Shown: positions 33,150-42,058 of the stretch, piece after piece
Layout: each line of letters begins with the position of its first letter
Position numbering within the stretch: the stretch's first letter is position 1
Origin: Massilia horti
GTDB lineage: Bacteria > Pseudomonadota > Gammaproteobacteria > Burkholderiales > Burkholderiaceae_D
Direction of reading: 5' to 3'
Length of the DNA: 64,000 nt
NCBI RefSeq assembly: GCF_004614195.1
Contig: NZ_SPUM01000132.1
Span: forward strand, 1-64,000
Translations under genes and position numbers: made by a program
Notes under the pieces: generated by a model
The model's database searches: none
Seen by the model: the letters and a program-made list of their open reading frames with translations, nothing else
What the model was told of the DNA's origin: nothing

Positions 33150-34625
33150 ATGCAATACGTGTCTACCCGCGCGACGAGCGCGTCCGCATCACGCAATCCC
33201 CAGCAATTTTCCGACATCCTTCTTGGCGGCCTTGCGCCTGACGGCGGCCTGTACCTGCCCCAGGAGTATCCGCAGGTGACGGGCGCGGAGCTCGATGCCT
33301 GGCGCCGGTTGTCGTACGCCGAGCTGGCCTATGAAATCCTGCGCAAGTTCGCGACCGATATCCCGGACGCCGACCTGAAGGCGCTCACCGCAAAGACCTA
33401 CACTGAGCAAGTGTATTGCAACGCGCGCGGCGACGAGTCCGCGGCCGAGATCACGCCTTTGCGCACCCTGGAACAGTCCGCGGGCAAAACCCTCATCCTC
33501 CAGGCGCTGTCGAACGGCCCCACGCTGGCGTTCAAGGACATGGCGATGCAGCTGCTCGGGAACCTGTTCGAATACGCGCTCGCCAAAAACAACGATGAAC
33601 TGAACATCTTCGGCGCCACCTCTGGCGACACCGGCAGCGCCGCCGAGTATGCGATGCGCGGCAAGCGCGGCATCCGCGTGTTCATGCTCTCGCCGCACAA
33701 GAAGATGAGCGCATTCCAGACCGCGCAGATGTTCAGCCTGCAGGACCCGAACATCTTCAACATCGCGGTCGAAGGCGTATTCGACGACTGCCAGGACATG
33801 GTCAAGGCGGTGTCGAACGACTTGTCGTTCAAAGCGCGCCACAAGATCGGCACCGTCAATTCGATTAACTGGGCACGGGTCGTGGCGCAGGTGGTGTACT
33901 ACTTCCGCGGCTACCTCAAGGCCACCACCAGTAACGATCAGAAGGTCTCGTTCACCGTCCCGTCGGGGAATTTCGGTAACATCTGCGCCGGCCACATTTC
34001 GCGCATGATGGGTCTGCCGATCGACAAACTGGTCGTCGCCACCAACGAGAACGACGTGCTCGACGAATTCTTCCGCACCGGCGTGTACCGCGTGCGCAAA
34101 TCGGCCGAAACCTTTCATACCAGCAGCCCGTCGATGGATATCTCGAAGGCTTCGAACTTCGAGCGCTTCGTCTACGATCTGGTCGGCCGCGACGCGGATC
34201 GCGTGCATGCGCTGTTCCGTAAGGTCGAAACCCACGGCGGCTTCGACCTGTCCGGCGCGCCCGGCAGCGACGGTGACGAGTTCAGGCTGGTGGGCCAGTA
34301 CGGTTTCCAGTCCGGGAAATCGACCCACGTAGACCGCCTCGACACCATCCGCATGGTGGCGGACGACTACGGCATCGTGATCGACACCCATACCGCCGAC
34401 GGCATCAAGGTGGCGCGCGAGCACATGGCCGAAGGCGTGCCGATGATCGTGCTGGAGACCGCGCTGGCAGCCAAGTTCAATGAGACCATCCTGGAGGCGA
34501 TCGGCACCGACGCCGAACGCCCGGCCGGCTTCGGGAGCATCGAAGAACTGCCGCAGAAGTTCGTCGTGATGCCGGCGGACGTCGCAAGGATGAAGGCCTA
34601 CATCGCCGAACATACCGGGCTGTAA
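33150..34625 (+). CDS. thrC: Threonine synthase
   Basis: A 491-residue PLP enzyme: O-phosphohomoserine to threonine + phosphate. Seen: MQYVSTRA at the start, ILLGGLAPDGGLYLP, the PLP Lys K129 in GPTLAFKDMAMQ, FGATSGDTGSAAEYA and VPSGNFGNICAG (phosphate cradle). This is the long, fungal/proteobacterial class of ThrC. In many betaproteobacteria hom precedes it; here a repeat and sdaA lie upstream instead. moeA starts 6 bp after the stop. The ribosome site is weak (GGATC). Confidence 0.96.
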   Translation: MQYVSTRATSASASRNPQQFSDILLGGLAPDGGLYLPQEYPQVTGAELDAWRRLSYAELAYEILRKFATDIPDADLKALTAKTYTEQVYCNARGDESAAEITPLRTLEQSAGKTLILQALSNGPTLAFKDMAMQLLGNLFEYALAKNNDELNIFGATSGDTGSAAEYAMRGKRGIRVFMLSPHKKMSAFQTAQMFSLQDPNIFNIAVEGVFDDCQDMVKAVSNDLSFKARHKIGTVNSINWARVVAQVVYYFRGYLKATTSNDQKVSFTVPSGNFGNICAGHISRMMGLPIDKLVVATNENDVLDEFFRTGVYRVRKSAETFHTSSPSMDISKASNFERFVYDLVGRDADRVHALFRKVETHGGFDLSGAPGSDGDEFRLVGQYGFQSGKSTHVDRLDTIRMVADDYGIVIDTHTADGIKVAREHMAEGVPMIVLETALAAKFNETILEAIGTDAERPAGFGSIEELPQKFVVMPADVARMKAYIAEHTGL

Positions 34626-34631
34626 AAAACC

Positions 34632-35888
34632 ATGAACACGCAAACCGGGAAACCCGCACCCAAGCCGATGCTGTCAGTGCGCGAAGCGCTCGACTTTCTG
34701 CTTGCTGCGGCGCGTCCTGTCGCGCAGACCGAGATCGTGGCCACCTTGGAGGCCAACGGCCGCGTGCTGGCCGAGGACCAGGCGTCGACCATCAACGTGC
34801 CCTCGGCCGACAACACGCAAATGGATGGCTACGCGGTGCGCGCGGACGATTGCGCAAGCGGGCACGCGACGCTCCGGGTGTCGCAGCGCATCCCGGCTGG
34901 CACCGTGGGCCAGCCGCTCGAACCCGGTACTGCGGCGCGCATCTTTACGGGGGCGTTGATCCCGCAAGGGGCGGACGCGGTGGTGATGCAGGAGCAGTGC
35001 GAGGCGGTGGGCGACAGCGTGACGATCCGCCACACGCCCAAGGCTGGCGACTGGATCCGCCGCACAGGCGAAGACATTGTGGCGGACTCGGTGATTCTGC
35101 CGGCCGGCACCCGGCTGCGCAGCCAGGAGCTAGGCCTTGCCGCCTCGGTCGGCCTCGCGCGACTGCCCGTGCGGCGCCGTGTGCGCGTGGCGGTGTTTTT
35201 CACCGGTGACGAATTGACAATGCCCGGCGAGGCGCCGGGCGGCAAACTGGCGGCTGGCGCCATCTACAATTCGAATCGTTTCACCTTACGCGGCCTGCTC
35301 GAAAACTTCGGCTGCGAGATCACGGATTTCGGCATCGTTCCCGACTCCTTCGAAGCGACACGCGAAACGCTGCGTAACGCGGCGCGCGGACATGACCTGA
35401 TCATCACTTCCGGCGGCGTGTCCGTTGGCGAGGAAGACCACGTCAAGCCCGCGGTGGAAGCGGAAGGGCGGCTGAACATGTGGCAGATCGCGGTCAAGCC
35501 TGGCAAGCCGCTGGCGTTCGGCGAAATCCGGCACGACAATGGCGCGGCGTTTTTCCTCGGTCTCCCCGGTAATCCTGTGTCGAGCTTCATCACGTTCCTG
35601 CTGTTCGTGCGTCCGTTTTTGCTGCGATTGCAGGGTGTGAGCGGTTCCGTCGAACCGCGTTCCTACCCGATGCGTGCCGACTTCAACTGGCCCAAGGCCG
35701 ATCGCCGCAACGAGTTCCTGCGGGCGCGGATCAACGCCGCAGGTGGACTCGACCTGTTCCCCAACCAGGGCTCGGGCGTGCTCACCTCCACTGTCTGGGC
35801 CGACGGCCTGATCGACAACCCGCCAGGCAATCCGATCGCGCCCGGCGATGTCGTCCGCTTCATCCCGTTCGCCGAACTCCAGTATTAG
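34632..35888 (+). CDS. moeA: Molybdopterin molybdenumtransferase
   Basis: A 418-residue MoeA, which inserts molybdate into adenylylated molybdopterin. Seen: the N-terminal MLSVREALDFLLAAARP, DNTQMDGYAVRADD, PAGTVGQPLEPGTAARIFTGALIPQGADAVVMQE, the catalytic domain IITSGGVSVGEEDHVK and LPGNPVSSFITF. It is tightly linked to thrC (6 bp) and moaD (7 bp), the usual order in Burkholderiales. Cytosolic. Confidence 0.96.
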   Translation: MNTQTGKPAPKPMLSVREALDFLLAAARPVAQTEIVATLEANGRVLAEDQASTINVPSADNTQMDGYAVRADDCASGHATLRVSQRIPAGTVGQPLEPGTAARIFTGALIPQGADAVVMQEQCEAVGDSVTIRHTPKAGDWIRRTGEDIVADSVILPAGTRLRSQELGLAASVGLARLPVRRRVRVAVFFTGDELTMPGEAPGGKLAAGAIYNSNRFTLRGLLENFGCEITDFGIVPDSFEATRETLRNAARGHDLIITSGGVSVGEEDHVKPAVEAEGRLNMWQIAVKPGKPLAFGEIRHDNGAAFFLGLPGNPVSSFITFLLFVRPFLLRLQGVSGSVEPRSYPMRADFNWPKADRRNEFLRARINAAGGLDLFPNQGSGVLTSTVWADGLIDNPPGNPIAPGDVVRFIPFAELQY

Positions 35889-35895
35889 GAATCTG

Positions 35896-36153
35896 ATGAA
35901 TATCGACCTTCGATTTTTTGCCAGTGTGCGCGAAGCGCTTGGCGTTTCCCAGGAAAAGATCGACCTGCCTGTGGGCGTGACCACGGTGGGCGCGGTGCGC
36001 GACTTCCTGATCGGACGAGGCGGCGCCTGGGCCGAGGCGCTGTCGTACGATCGCGCGCTGCGCACGGCGTTTAACCACCAGATGTGCGATCCGGAGACCC
36101 CGATCAAGGAGGGCGGAGAGGTCGCGTTTTTCCCGCCGGTGACTGGCGGCTAA
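35896..36153 (+). CDS. moaD: Molybdopterin synthase sulfur carrier subunit
   Basis: An 85-residue ubiquitin-fold protein, start at 35896 after AGGA. It has MNIDLRFFASVREALG at the start and the essential C-terminal Gly-Gly in EVAFFPPVTGG, the site of thiocarboxylation. With MoaE it sulfurates precursor Z to molybdopterin. MoaE usually follows; here the next gene is on the opposite strand and unrelated, so moaE must lie elsewhere. Confidence 0.93.
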   Translation: MNIDLRFFASVREALGVSQEKIDLPVGVTTVGAVRDFLIGRGGAWAEALSYDRALRTAFNHQMCDPETPIKEGGEVAFFPPVTGG

Positions 36154-36218
36154 ATGGGCTGGTAGGCAGGGCTGCCGGAGATGGCGGCTGCGCCGCCGCC
36201 CCCAGCTCCAGCCGAGGC

Positions 36219-37235
36219 TTACATGGCTTGCTCCGCCAGCGCCAGCAGCCTGGCGCAGCTGGCATTGCGTTCGCCATAGTCCTTCCAGGCGGTCGCACGC
36301 GCGATCTCCTGCCACTTCTTCAGGGCGTCGGGATTCAGGTCGACCACGCGCGCCCCGGTCTTCTGGTAGACCGAAGCCACTGCCGCATCGTCCTGCTGCG
36401 CAGCTTTGCGGGCGAAAGTCTCGAGCTCAGCGCCAACGGCCATGATCGCCGCCTGCTGGTCCTTGGTCAGCCGGTCGTAAATGGCCTTGGACATGAGCAG
36501 CGGCTCAAACATGAACCAGTAGGCGCCGGCTCGCCCGGTAGTCAGCGAGCGCGATACCTCGTCCAGGCGGAACGAGATCAACGACGTGGAAGAGGTGAGA
36601 GCCGCATCCATCGCACCGGTCTGCATGCCGCCGTGGATCTCGTTGGACGGCAGGTTCACCACTTCGGCGCCGGCTTCCTTGAGCATCAGATCCATCTCGC
36701 GCGAGCCGCCGCGCACCTTCAGGCCGCGAACGTCTTCCGGTTCGATGATCGGTTTGCCGCGCGAGGCGACGCCGCCGGCCTGCCAGATCCAGCTCACGAT
36801 CACGATCCCCTTGTCGGCCAGGATGCGCGCCAGCTCCTTGCCCACTTCCTTGTTCTTCCACGCGTAACCCTGTTCGTATGACGTGACCAGGCCCGGCATC
36901 AGGCCAATGTTTACCTCGGGGATGTCACCGCCCGCATACGACAGCGGCACCAGCGACATGTCGAGCGCGCCCTTGCTCATTGCCGCGAACTGGGAATTGG
37001 TCGTCATCAGCGACGAGCCGGGGTAGATCGAAAACTTCAGGCTGCCGCGGGTACGCTTTTCGACGTCGGCCGCAAACATGCGGCACAGGCGGTCGCGAAA
37101 ATCGCCCTCGGCGACGCTGCCGCTTGGGAACTGGTGGGAAATCTTAAGGCTGGTGGACTGCGCCCAGGCGGTTTGCAGCCAAAGCGGGCTGGACGCGAGC
37201 GCGCCCAGAAGGGTCCTGCGGGTGAACACCGACAT
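36219..37235 (-). CDS. TRAP transporter substrate-binding protein (DctP family)
   Basis: A 338-residue periplasmic binding protein. The N-terminus MSVFTRRTLLGALASSPLW has a twin-Arg motif and ends near AWA-Q, so Tat export is likely. The DctP fold is marked by LKISHQFPSG, GALDMSLVPLSYAGG, the conserved Arg region VRGLKVRGGSREMD and GMQTGAMDAALTSSTS. It should capture an organic acid for a TRAP carrier, but dctQ and dctM are not in the window, so it is an orphan here. No ligand can be proposed. It is convergent with moaD. Confidence 0.88.
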   Translation of the reverse strand: MSVFTRRTLLGALASSPLWLQTAWAQSTSLKISHQFPSGSVAEGDFRDRLCRMFAADVEKRTRGSLKFSIYPGSSLMTTNSQFAAMSKGALDMSLVPLSYAGGDIPEVNIGLMPGLVTSYEQGYAWKNKEVGKELARILADKGIVIVSWIWQAGGVASRGKPIIEPEDVRGLKVRGGSREMDLMLKEAGAEVVNLPSNEIHGGMQTGAMDAALTSSTSLISFRLDEVSRSLTTGRAGAYWFMFEPLLMSKAIYDRLTKDQQAAIMAVGAELETFARKAAQQDDAAVASVYQKTGARVVDLNPDALKKWQEIARATAWKDYGERNASCARLLALAEQAM

Positions 37236-37483
37236 TTACATCCTCCAAGACGTGATACGGATTGCTGGTTTTATTACTTCGTGCATCAGTCGGTCTGCGC
37301 CGCTGTATGCACTGTTCCGTTTCCTTTCATGTAAAAAATAAGCTCGGCAAAGACGCGTCGAGCATATTTTTGCTTTCATCAAAGACAAAAGCGTGAACAA
37401 TTTAGCATGAAAGGTCGCTTAAAAGCACTGCGCGATGCAATAGAGGAATGATTTTTCAGCCGCGAACGTGGGCTGTTGCACGG

Positions 37484-37579
37484 CGTAGGGTGTGCACCTT
37501 TGGTGCGCACGCGGTACGTGTGCGTACAAGAGCCAACGACATTCAACCGTACAGCGTGCGCACAGGTGCGCACCCTACG
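37484..37579. repeat. GTAGGGTGCGCAC palindromic repeat, copy at 37.5 kb
   Basis: A 96-bp copy with CGTAGGGTGTGCAC on the left and GTGCGCACCCTACG on the right. It lies in the 373-bp gap between the DctP gene and the hydrolase operon. The rest of that gap (37236-37483) holds AT-rich upstream sequence of the DctP gene and no gene. Confidence 0.85.
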
Positions 37580-37608
37580 AACTGCCACCGCATACGCTCA
37601 GGTGCCAG

Positions 37609-38544
37609 TCACAGACTTTCAAGATAACGGCGAATGGCCTCGACCAACTGCTGCGGCTGGTCAATCATGACGAAGTGCCGTGACGGCGAAATGGCCACCA
37701 AATCCAGGTTTTGCGCGCCCTTCATCAATTCCCTGTAATACTCGACCTTGCCCTCGAGCGACTGACCTTCCTGGCTCGCGTCCGGCCCGAAATAGGGCGC
37801 TACCAACAGCACCGGCCCCTTGATGTTGGCGAGACCGGGCCGCAGGTCGAGCGCGAACGCTTCGGCCGTGTAGCGCAACACTGCCGCTGGGTCGCTGCGT
37901 GCGGTGAGCGCGGCCAGGTCGGCCGCCTTGCCCATGTCGAGCAAGCCGACCTCGCGCAGGTACTGCTCCTGCTGTTCTTTGAAGACCTCGGCGCTGACCG
38001 GAGCGGCATTCGCCTTCATTTCGCTTGCGTCGATTGCCCGCCGCGAAGGTGGCACGCCTTCCGATCCGGGCACTACGGGAAGACCGTCGATCGTGACGAC
38101 GCCTTTGACAAGATCCGGCTGCTGCTCTGCCACCTCGAGCGCCAGTGTCCCGCCCAGGCTGTGGCCGATCAGCACGGGCTGGTCCAGTTTGCGTGAAACG
38201 ATCAGCTCTTGCAGCGCGTTGGCGGCTGCCGCAAGCGCGTCACCCTCGACCGCCGGTCGTCCGTCGAAGCCGGGCAGGGTAACCACATACACCGCGTGAT
38301 CGCTTGAGAACTCACGCACGATGTCCTGCCACACCCAGGCGCCGCTCGCCAGGCCCGGCACCAGCACCAACGGGCGCGCGCCCTGGCCGTGGCGCTCGAC
38401 CTGCAGCACGCCGACCTCGAAGCGCTCGCTGGGAACCAAGGTTGAGGCGAAGCGGTTTGGTGCCCGGGGGTTGTCGGCGCAAGAGGCGGCGGGTGCGCCG
38501 ATGGCAAGCGCGATTGCGAGGGCAAACGACAAAGCTACTTTCAT
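37609..38544 (-). CDS. Secreted alpha/beta hydrolase
   Basis: A 311-residue alpha/beta-fold hydrolase. The signal peptide (MKVALSFALAIALAIGAPAAS) is followed by PLVLVPGLASGAWVW (oxyanion region), the nucleophile elbow LIGHSLGGTLAL, GPVLLVAP and the C-terminal His in SPSRHFVMIDQP. Likely periplasmic esterase or peptidase-like; substrate unknown. Its ATG overlaps the stop of the preceding XRE gene by 4 bp, so the three genes from 39127 to 37609 form one coupled operon. Confidence 0.88.
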   Translation of the reverse strand: MKVALSFALAIALAIGAPAASCADNPRAPNRFASTLVPSERFEVGVLQVERHGQGARPLVLVPGLASGAWVWQDIVREFSSDHAVYVVTLPGFDGRPAVEGDALAAAANALQELIVSRKLDQPVLIGHSLGGTLALEVAEQQPDLVKGVVTIDGLPVVPGSEGVPPSRRAIDASEMKANAAPVSAEVFKEQQEQYLREVGLLDMGKAADLAALTARSDPAAVLRYTAEAFALDLRPGLANIKGPVLLVAPYFGPDASQEGQSLEGKVEYYRELMKGAQNLDLVAISPSRHFVMIDQPQQLVEAIRRYLESL

Positions 38545-38744
38545 GCGGATTCCTGATCAGGCGTGAATATGGTTTCGATCGGCAGAGAGAACAATTTGGA
38601 GATCGCGAATGCGAGCGGCAGGCTGGGATCGTATTTCCCGGTCTCGATCGCAATCACGGTCTGGCGCGACACGGACAACAGGTCGGCCAGGTGCGCCTGA
38701 CTCCAGCTGCGTTCGGCGCGTAGCTGACGAATCGTGTTTTTCAT
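38541..38744 (-). CDS. Small XRE-type HTH regulator
   Basis: A 67-residue Cro/XRE repressor-like protein consisting almost only of the HTH: LRAERSWSQAHLADLLSVSRQTVIAIE, then PLAFAISKLFSLPIETIF. This YozG-like class often pairs with a small membrane protein, as here. It overlaps both neighbours by 4 bp (ATGA). It probably controls its own operon. Confidence 0.92.
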   Translation of the reverse strand: MKNTIRQLRAERSWSQAHLADLLSVSRQTVIAIETGKYDPSLPLAFAISKLFSLPIETIFTPDQESA

Positions 38745-39127
38745 CGACAGCAGACCCTGCGCGCGATGTTCACCACACCGAATGCGCTGCCCATGATGAT
38801 CCAGACGGCGAACATGGACAGCCGCGGGAAGCCGGCCGTTTCGAGGAAGCCGTAGGTAAATGTGGCCGCCGCCGTCACCGCGGCCGTCAGCGCCACCGTT
38901 TCGAGCAGCCGCTGGCGAATGTATTCGTCCGAGTGTGCGAGCTTGCGCGCCACGGCCCGGATCATCAGGCCGAAACCGGCCATGGGGCTGATCAGCACTA
39001 ATGTGCGCAGCACGCCCTCCGGCATCGGGCGGCCGAATTTTTGCGACAAGAGTAGCAGCGTCAAATACGCGGCAAACGCTATGCCGAGCTCCTTGTAGTA
39101 GATCTTCGTGATGGTCTTCTCGTGCAT
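38741..39127 (-). CDS. Small membrane protein paired with XRE regulator
   Basis: A 128-residue membrane protein. Three in-frame ATGs stand in a row; the third (39127) has GGAG at the best spacing. Helices are seen at about 12-30 (LGIAFAAYLTLLLLS), 40-58 (VLRTLVLISPMAGFGLMI), 80-100 and 105-120 (LSMFAVWIIMGSAFGVVN), so four spans. The family is unknown. It is first in the operon with the XRE regulator and the hydrolase. A sensor or sequestering role for the regulator is possible but not shown. Confidence 0.8.
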   Translation of the reverse strand: MHEKTITKIYYKELGIAFAAYLTLLLLSQKFGRPMPEGVLRTLVLISPMAGFGLMIRAVARKLAHSDEYIRQRLLETVALTAAVTAAATFTYGFLETAGFPRLSMFAVWIIMGSAFGVVNIARRVCCR

Positions 39128-39249
39128 CATCATCTCCAGTGGTGGTAAAGGATACTTGACATCGTAGGCTTAAATATTTGCCGTGTCAAGTGACCTTTAC
39201 AAATACTTCGACACGTCCGATCGACTACAATGCTGCTCTTTTTCGGTTC

Positions 39250-40503
39250 ATGACGGCCCCAGACATGGCTACCACTTCCCAACCTTCCCGCGTCGCCGTA
39301 ATCGGCGGCGGTCCCGCCGGCCTGATGGCAGCCGAAGTGCTGGCCGCAGGTGGTGTGGGCGTCGACCTCTACGACGCCATGCCCTCGTGCGGACGCAAAT
39401 TTCTGCTGGCGGGTAAGGGCGGAATGAACATTACCCACTCGGAGCCGTACGACGCGTTCGTGCCCCGGTACGGCAAGCGCAGCGCGGAGGTCGCGGCATG
39501 GCTCGAACACTTCAACCCCGACGCGGTGCGGGAATGGATACATGGCCTGGGCATTGACACCTTCGTGGGCACTTCCGGCCGCGTGTTCCCTACCGACATG
39601 AAGGCCGCGCCGCTGCTGCGCGCGTGGCTGCACCGGCTGCGCGCTGCGGGCGTGCAGTTCCACATGCGCCACCGCTGGCTTGGCTGGCGTGATGGTGCGC
39701 TGCTGTTTTCGACCCCTGACGGGGAGCGGACGATCGCAGCGCAGGCGACCGTGCTCGCGCTGGGCGGCGCCAGTTGGCCACGGCTCGGATCGGATGGCGC
39801 ATGGGCGCCGGTGCTAAGCGACGAGCAGGTCGAATTGGCCCCACTGGTTCCATCTAACTGCGGATTTGATTGCAACTGGAGCGCCCATTTCAGCGAGCGC
39901 CACGCCGGTGCGCCGCTGACCACCGTCGCCATCGGCTATCTCGACGCCAACGGCGCCAGGGCCAAGCGCAAGGGGCAGTTCGTGGTGACTGCGACCGGGA
40001 TCGAAGGCAGCCTTGTCTATGCGTTGTCGTCACCACTGCGCGACCAGATTGCCGCGCTGGGTTGCACCACCGTCTGGATTGATCTCGTGCCCGACCATAG
40101 CGAAGAACGGGTGGCGGCGGAAGTGTTGCGCCCTCGCGGTTCGCGCTCGATTTCGAGCCACCTGCAAAGCCGCCTGGGCATCCACGGCGTCAAGGCCGGA
40201 CTGCTGCGCGAATGCCTGAGCATGGAGGAATATAACGACCCGGCGCGGCTGGCTGCAGCGATCAAGGCGCTGCCGCTGGTGCTCAGGCGCACGCGCCCGA
40301 TCGCCGAGGCGATCAGTAGCGCTGGTGGAGTGCGTTTCGACGCGCTCGAGGCATCCGGCATGCTCAAGGCAAAGCCGGGCGTGTTCGTGGCGGGCGAGAT
40401 GATCGACTGGGAAGCGCCGACCGGCGGCTACCTGCTCACCGCCTGTTTTGCCAGCGGCCGAGCGGCGGGGCAGGGCGCGCTGGACTGGCTTCTACGCAGC
40501 TAG
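39250..40503 (+). CDS. Flavoprotein of the HI0933/BaiN family
   Basis: About 417 residues from ATG 39250 (39265 is also possible; neither has a strong ribosome site). Dinucleotide motif VAVIGGGPAGLMAAEVL, then GRKFLLAGKGGMNITHSE, typical of HI0933-like NAD(P)/FAD-dependent oxidoreductases (the TIGR03862-type branch), TVLALGGASWPRLGSDG and a C-terminal GVFVAGEMIDWEAPTGGYLL. Probably reduces an unknown substrate; the family includes BaiN of bile-acid metabolism, but that role should not be carried over. Monocistronic. Confidence 0.87.
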   Translation: MTAPDMATTSQPSRVAVIGGGPAGLMAAEVLAAGGVGVDLYDAMPSCGRKFLLAGKGGMNITHSEPYDAFVPRYGKRSAEVAAWLEHFNPDAVREWIHGLGIDTFVGTSGRVFPTDMKAAPLLRAWLHRLRAAGVQFHMRHRWLGWRDGALLFSTPDGERTIAAQATVLALGGASWPRLGSDGAWAPVLSDEQVELAPLVPSNCGFDCNWSAHFSERHAGAPLTTVAIGYLDANGARAKRKGQFVVTATGIEGSLVYALSSPLRDQIAALGCTTVWIDLVPDHSEERVAAEVLRPRGSRSISSHLQSRLGIHGVKAGLLRECLSMEEYNDPARLAAAIKALPLVLRRTRPIAEAISSAGGVRFDALEASGMLKAKPGVFVAGEMIDWEAPTGGYLLTACFASGRAAGQGALDWLLRS

Positions 40504-40664
40504 CGCCAGCGGGCGCGTCCGACCCATTTGGTTCGCCCATTCTCATTTTAGGGCTCCGCGTACTCATGTGTTACAGTAGAAATTGGCATCTTTTCTACCG
40601 CTAATTTCGCCTCGTCCGTCCGCTGCCTACCGTTGGGGCGAATGGAGTGGAAAGAATCTGAGAT

Positions 40665-41309
40665 ATGCTCGCATACCAATTGCTCAGGAATCACGCCGGG
40701 ATTCTGCTGTGCGGTGATTACCTTACGCTAAAAGCGTTGCACGACGCTGTGCACGAAGTCAACGAACGTTCACCAATCATACAAGACAAGGAGGGCTCGT
40801 TTTTGGCACTCGCTTACGACGCGAGAATGGCATATGAGCGAAAGCGCCGCGTAATAACACCTCCCGAGCATACTCCGGAAATCGGCATTCGGTTCGGCGT
40901 CGAGATTTTGTGGCCAGTGCTGGTGGTGCAAGCTCGAATGCTACGAACGTCGCTCGGATATATCGATAGCAGCAAGCAACAGCAAGCGATCACGTATGCA
41001 CTGGAGTCGGTGATAGAGGAAGCAATTAACGAAGATTTCGGCGAAAAAGCTCTGTCTATCCGTGAACAGTGGGGCAGATTAGATCCAGCACATCCGTCCA
41101 TCGAAGAACGGCTTGACAGTCGTGGAGCACAGTTTTGCGCATGGACGAAAGCCGAGCGTAAAGCAAAGCTGGCAGGACTCCTGGCGAGTTTTGATCCAAT
41201 GTACGAAAACTTGTATCCCCACTGGGTCGCAAGCGGCGCTGTTGACTTGGTTGCACCTGACGAACTGGCTTCGTTTTCAGGAACGGAATGGAAAGATCCG
41301 CGCTGGTAG
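40665..41309 (+). CDS. Hypothetical protein (DUF6904-like)
   Basis: A 214-residue soluble protein with no signal peptide or membrane helix. The pattern MLAYQLLRNHAGILLCGDYLTL, LHDAVHEVNERSP, SFLALAYDARMAYERKR and FGVEILWPVLVVQARMLR resembles proteins I remember as DUF6904, whose function is unknown. The gene stands alone, has a more AT-rich composition than its neighbours, and may be accessory. TACAGT at 40573-40578, preceded by TGTGT, could be an extended -10 box. Confidence 0.6.
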   Translation: MLAYQLLRNHAGILLCGDYLTLKALHDAVHEVNERSPIIQDKEGSFLALAYDARMAYERKRRVITPPEHTPEIGIRFGVEILWPVLVVQARMLRTSLGYIDSSKQQQAITYALESVIEEAINEDFGEKALSIREQWGRLDPAHPSIEERLDSRGAQFCAWTKAERKAKLAGLLASFDPMYENLYPHWVASGAVDLVAPDELASFSGTEWKDPRW

Positions 41310-41351
41310 AACACCATGCCGTGTCCCAAGTAGCGTTCCTGTAATCGCGCC

Positions 41352-42002
41352 CTAAGGGTCCACAGCACCGGCACCTTCCACGAAAAGACGAACCACCGCT
41401 TCGAACTCCTGCATTAGATTCAGTCGCCGGTCGGTGATCCAACGCATCAGCGCGCCGAAATACAGGTAATGAAAATAGATGGCCAGTTGTGGTGCCGGTC
41501 GAGTGGCATCCAGCTCGCCACGGTCCTGACCGGCCGCGATCAACATTGTCCACGCCTGCACCATATCGCCATCGTCCTCGCCTTTGCCAGCCATTGTTGC
41601 TCGCGGTTCGAAACTCGCGAATTTATAGCGGATGTAGGGGAGCAGATAGTCAGGATGGCGCTCGCACCAGGCAGCCGATTCAGCCAGCAGTGCCAATACA
41701 GTGGACCGAAACGGGGCATCTAAATCGGATCGAAAGCGCAGGTTGGCCAGATCACGGGCCAGTTCTGTTTCGAGCAGATGCGCCAATACGGCTTCCTTGG
41801 CCGGAAAATACTTGTACAAAGTGCGCTTGGAGACCTCAGCGCAAGCCGCGATCTGCTCCATCGTTACCGCGCCATAACCGTGTGCATGAAACAACTCGCC
41901 TGCAGTAGAGGCAATGCGATTGAGGAGGCGTGCCTTCTTCTGAGGGCGCAGGCCCTCGACGGAGACGGCGGGCAGGCTTTCCGGTGCGTACGGGATTGTC
42001 AT
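41352..42002 (-). CDS. TetR-family transcriptional repressor
   Basis: A 216-residue regulator. The HTH is at about 28-72 (LLNRIASTAGELFHAHGYGAVTMEQIAACAEVSKRTLYKYFPAKEAVL). The C-terminal ligand-binding half is helical. It is divergent from a glycosyltransferase gene with a perfect 15-bp dyad between them, so it very likely represses that gene and itself, being released by a small hydrophobic ligand. Ligand unknown. Confidence 0.93.
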   Translation of the reverse strand: MTIPYAPESLPAVSVEGLRPQKKARLLNRIASTAGELFHAHGYGAVTMEQIAACAEVSKRTLYKYFPAKEAVLAHLLETELARDLANLRFRSDLDAPFRSTVLALLAESAAWCERHPDYLLPYIRYKFASFEPRATMAGKGEDDGDMVQAWTMLIAAGQDRGELDATRPAPQLAIYFHYLYFGALMRWITDRRLNLMQEFEAVVRLFVEGAGAVDP

Positions 42003-42043
42003 TGTTGCGGAGTATAGAGCATGTTAAAGTATACGGCGTATAC
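42002..42043 (+). promoter_or_regulatory. Promoter and TetR operator of the glycosyltransferase gene
   Basis: A perfect inverted repeat GTATACG-G-CGTATAC spans 42029-42043 between the divergent TetR and glycosyltransferase genes. A candidate promoter has TTGTTG (42002-42007) and TAAAGT (42025-42030) with 17-base spacing, which places the start point inside the dyad. This fits repression by the adjacent TetR protein. Confidence 0.65.
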
Positions 42044-42058
42044 ATTTCAGGAGTTTGC

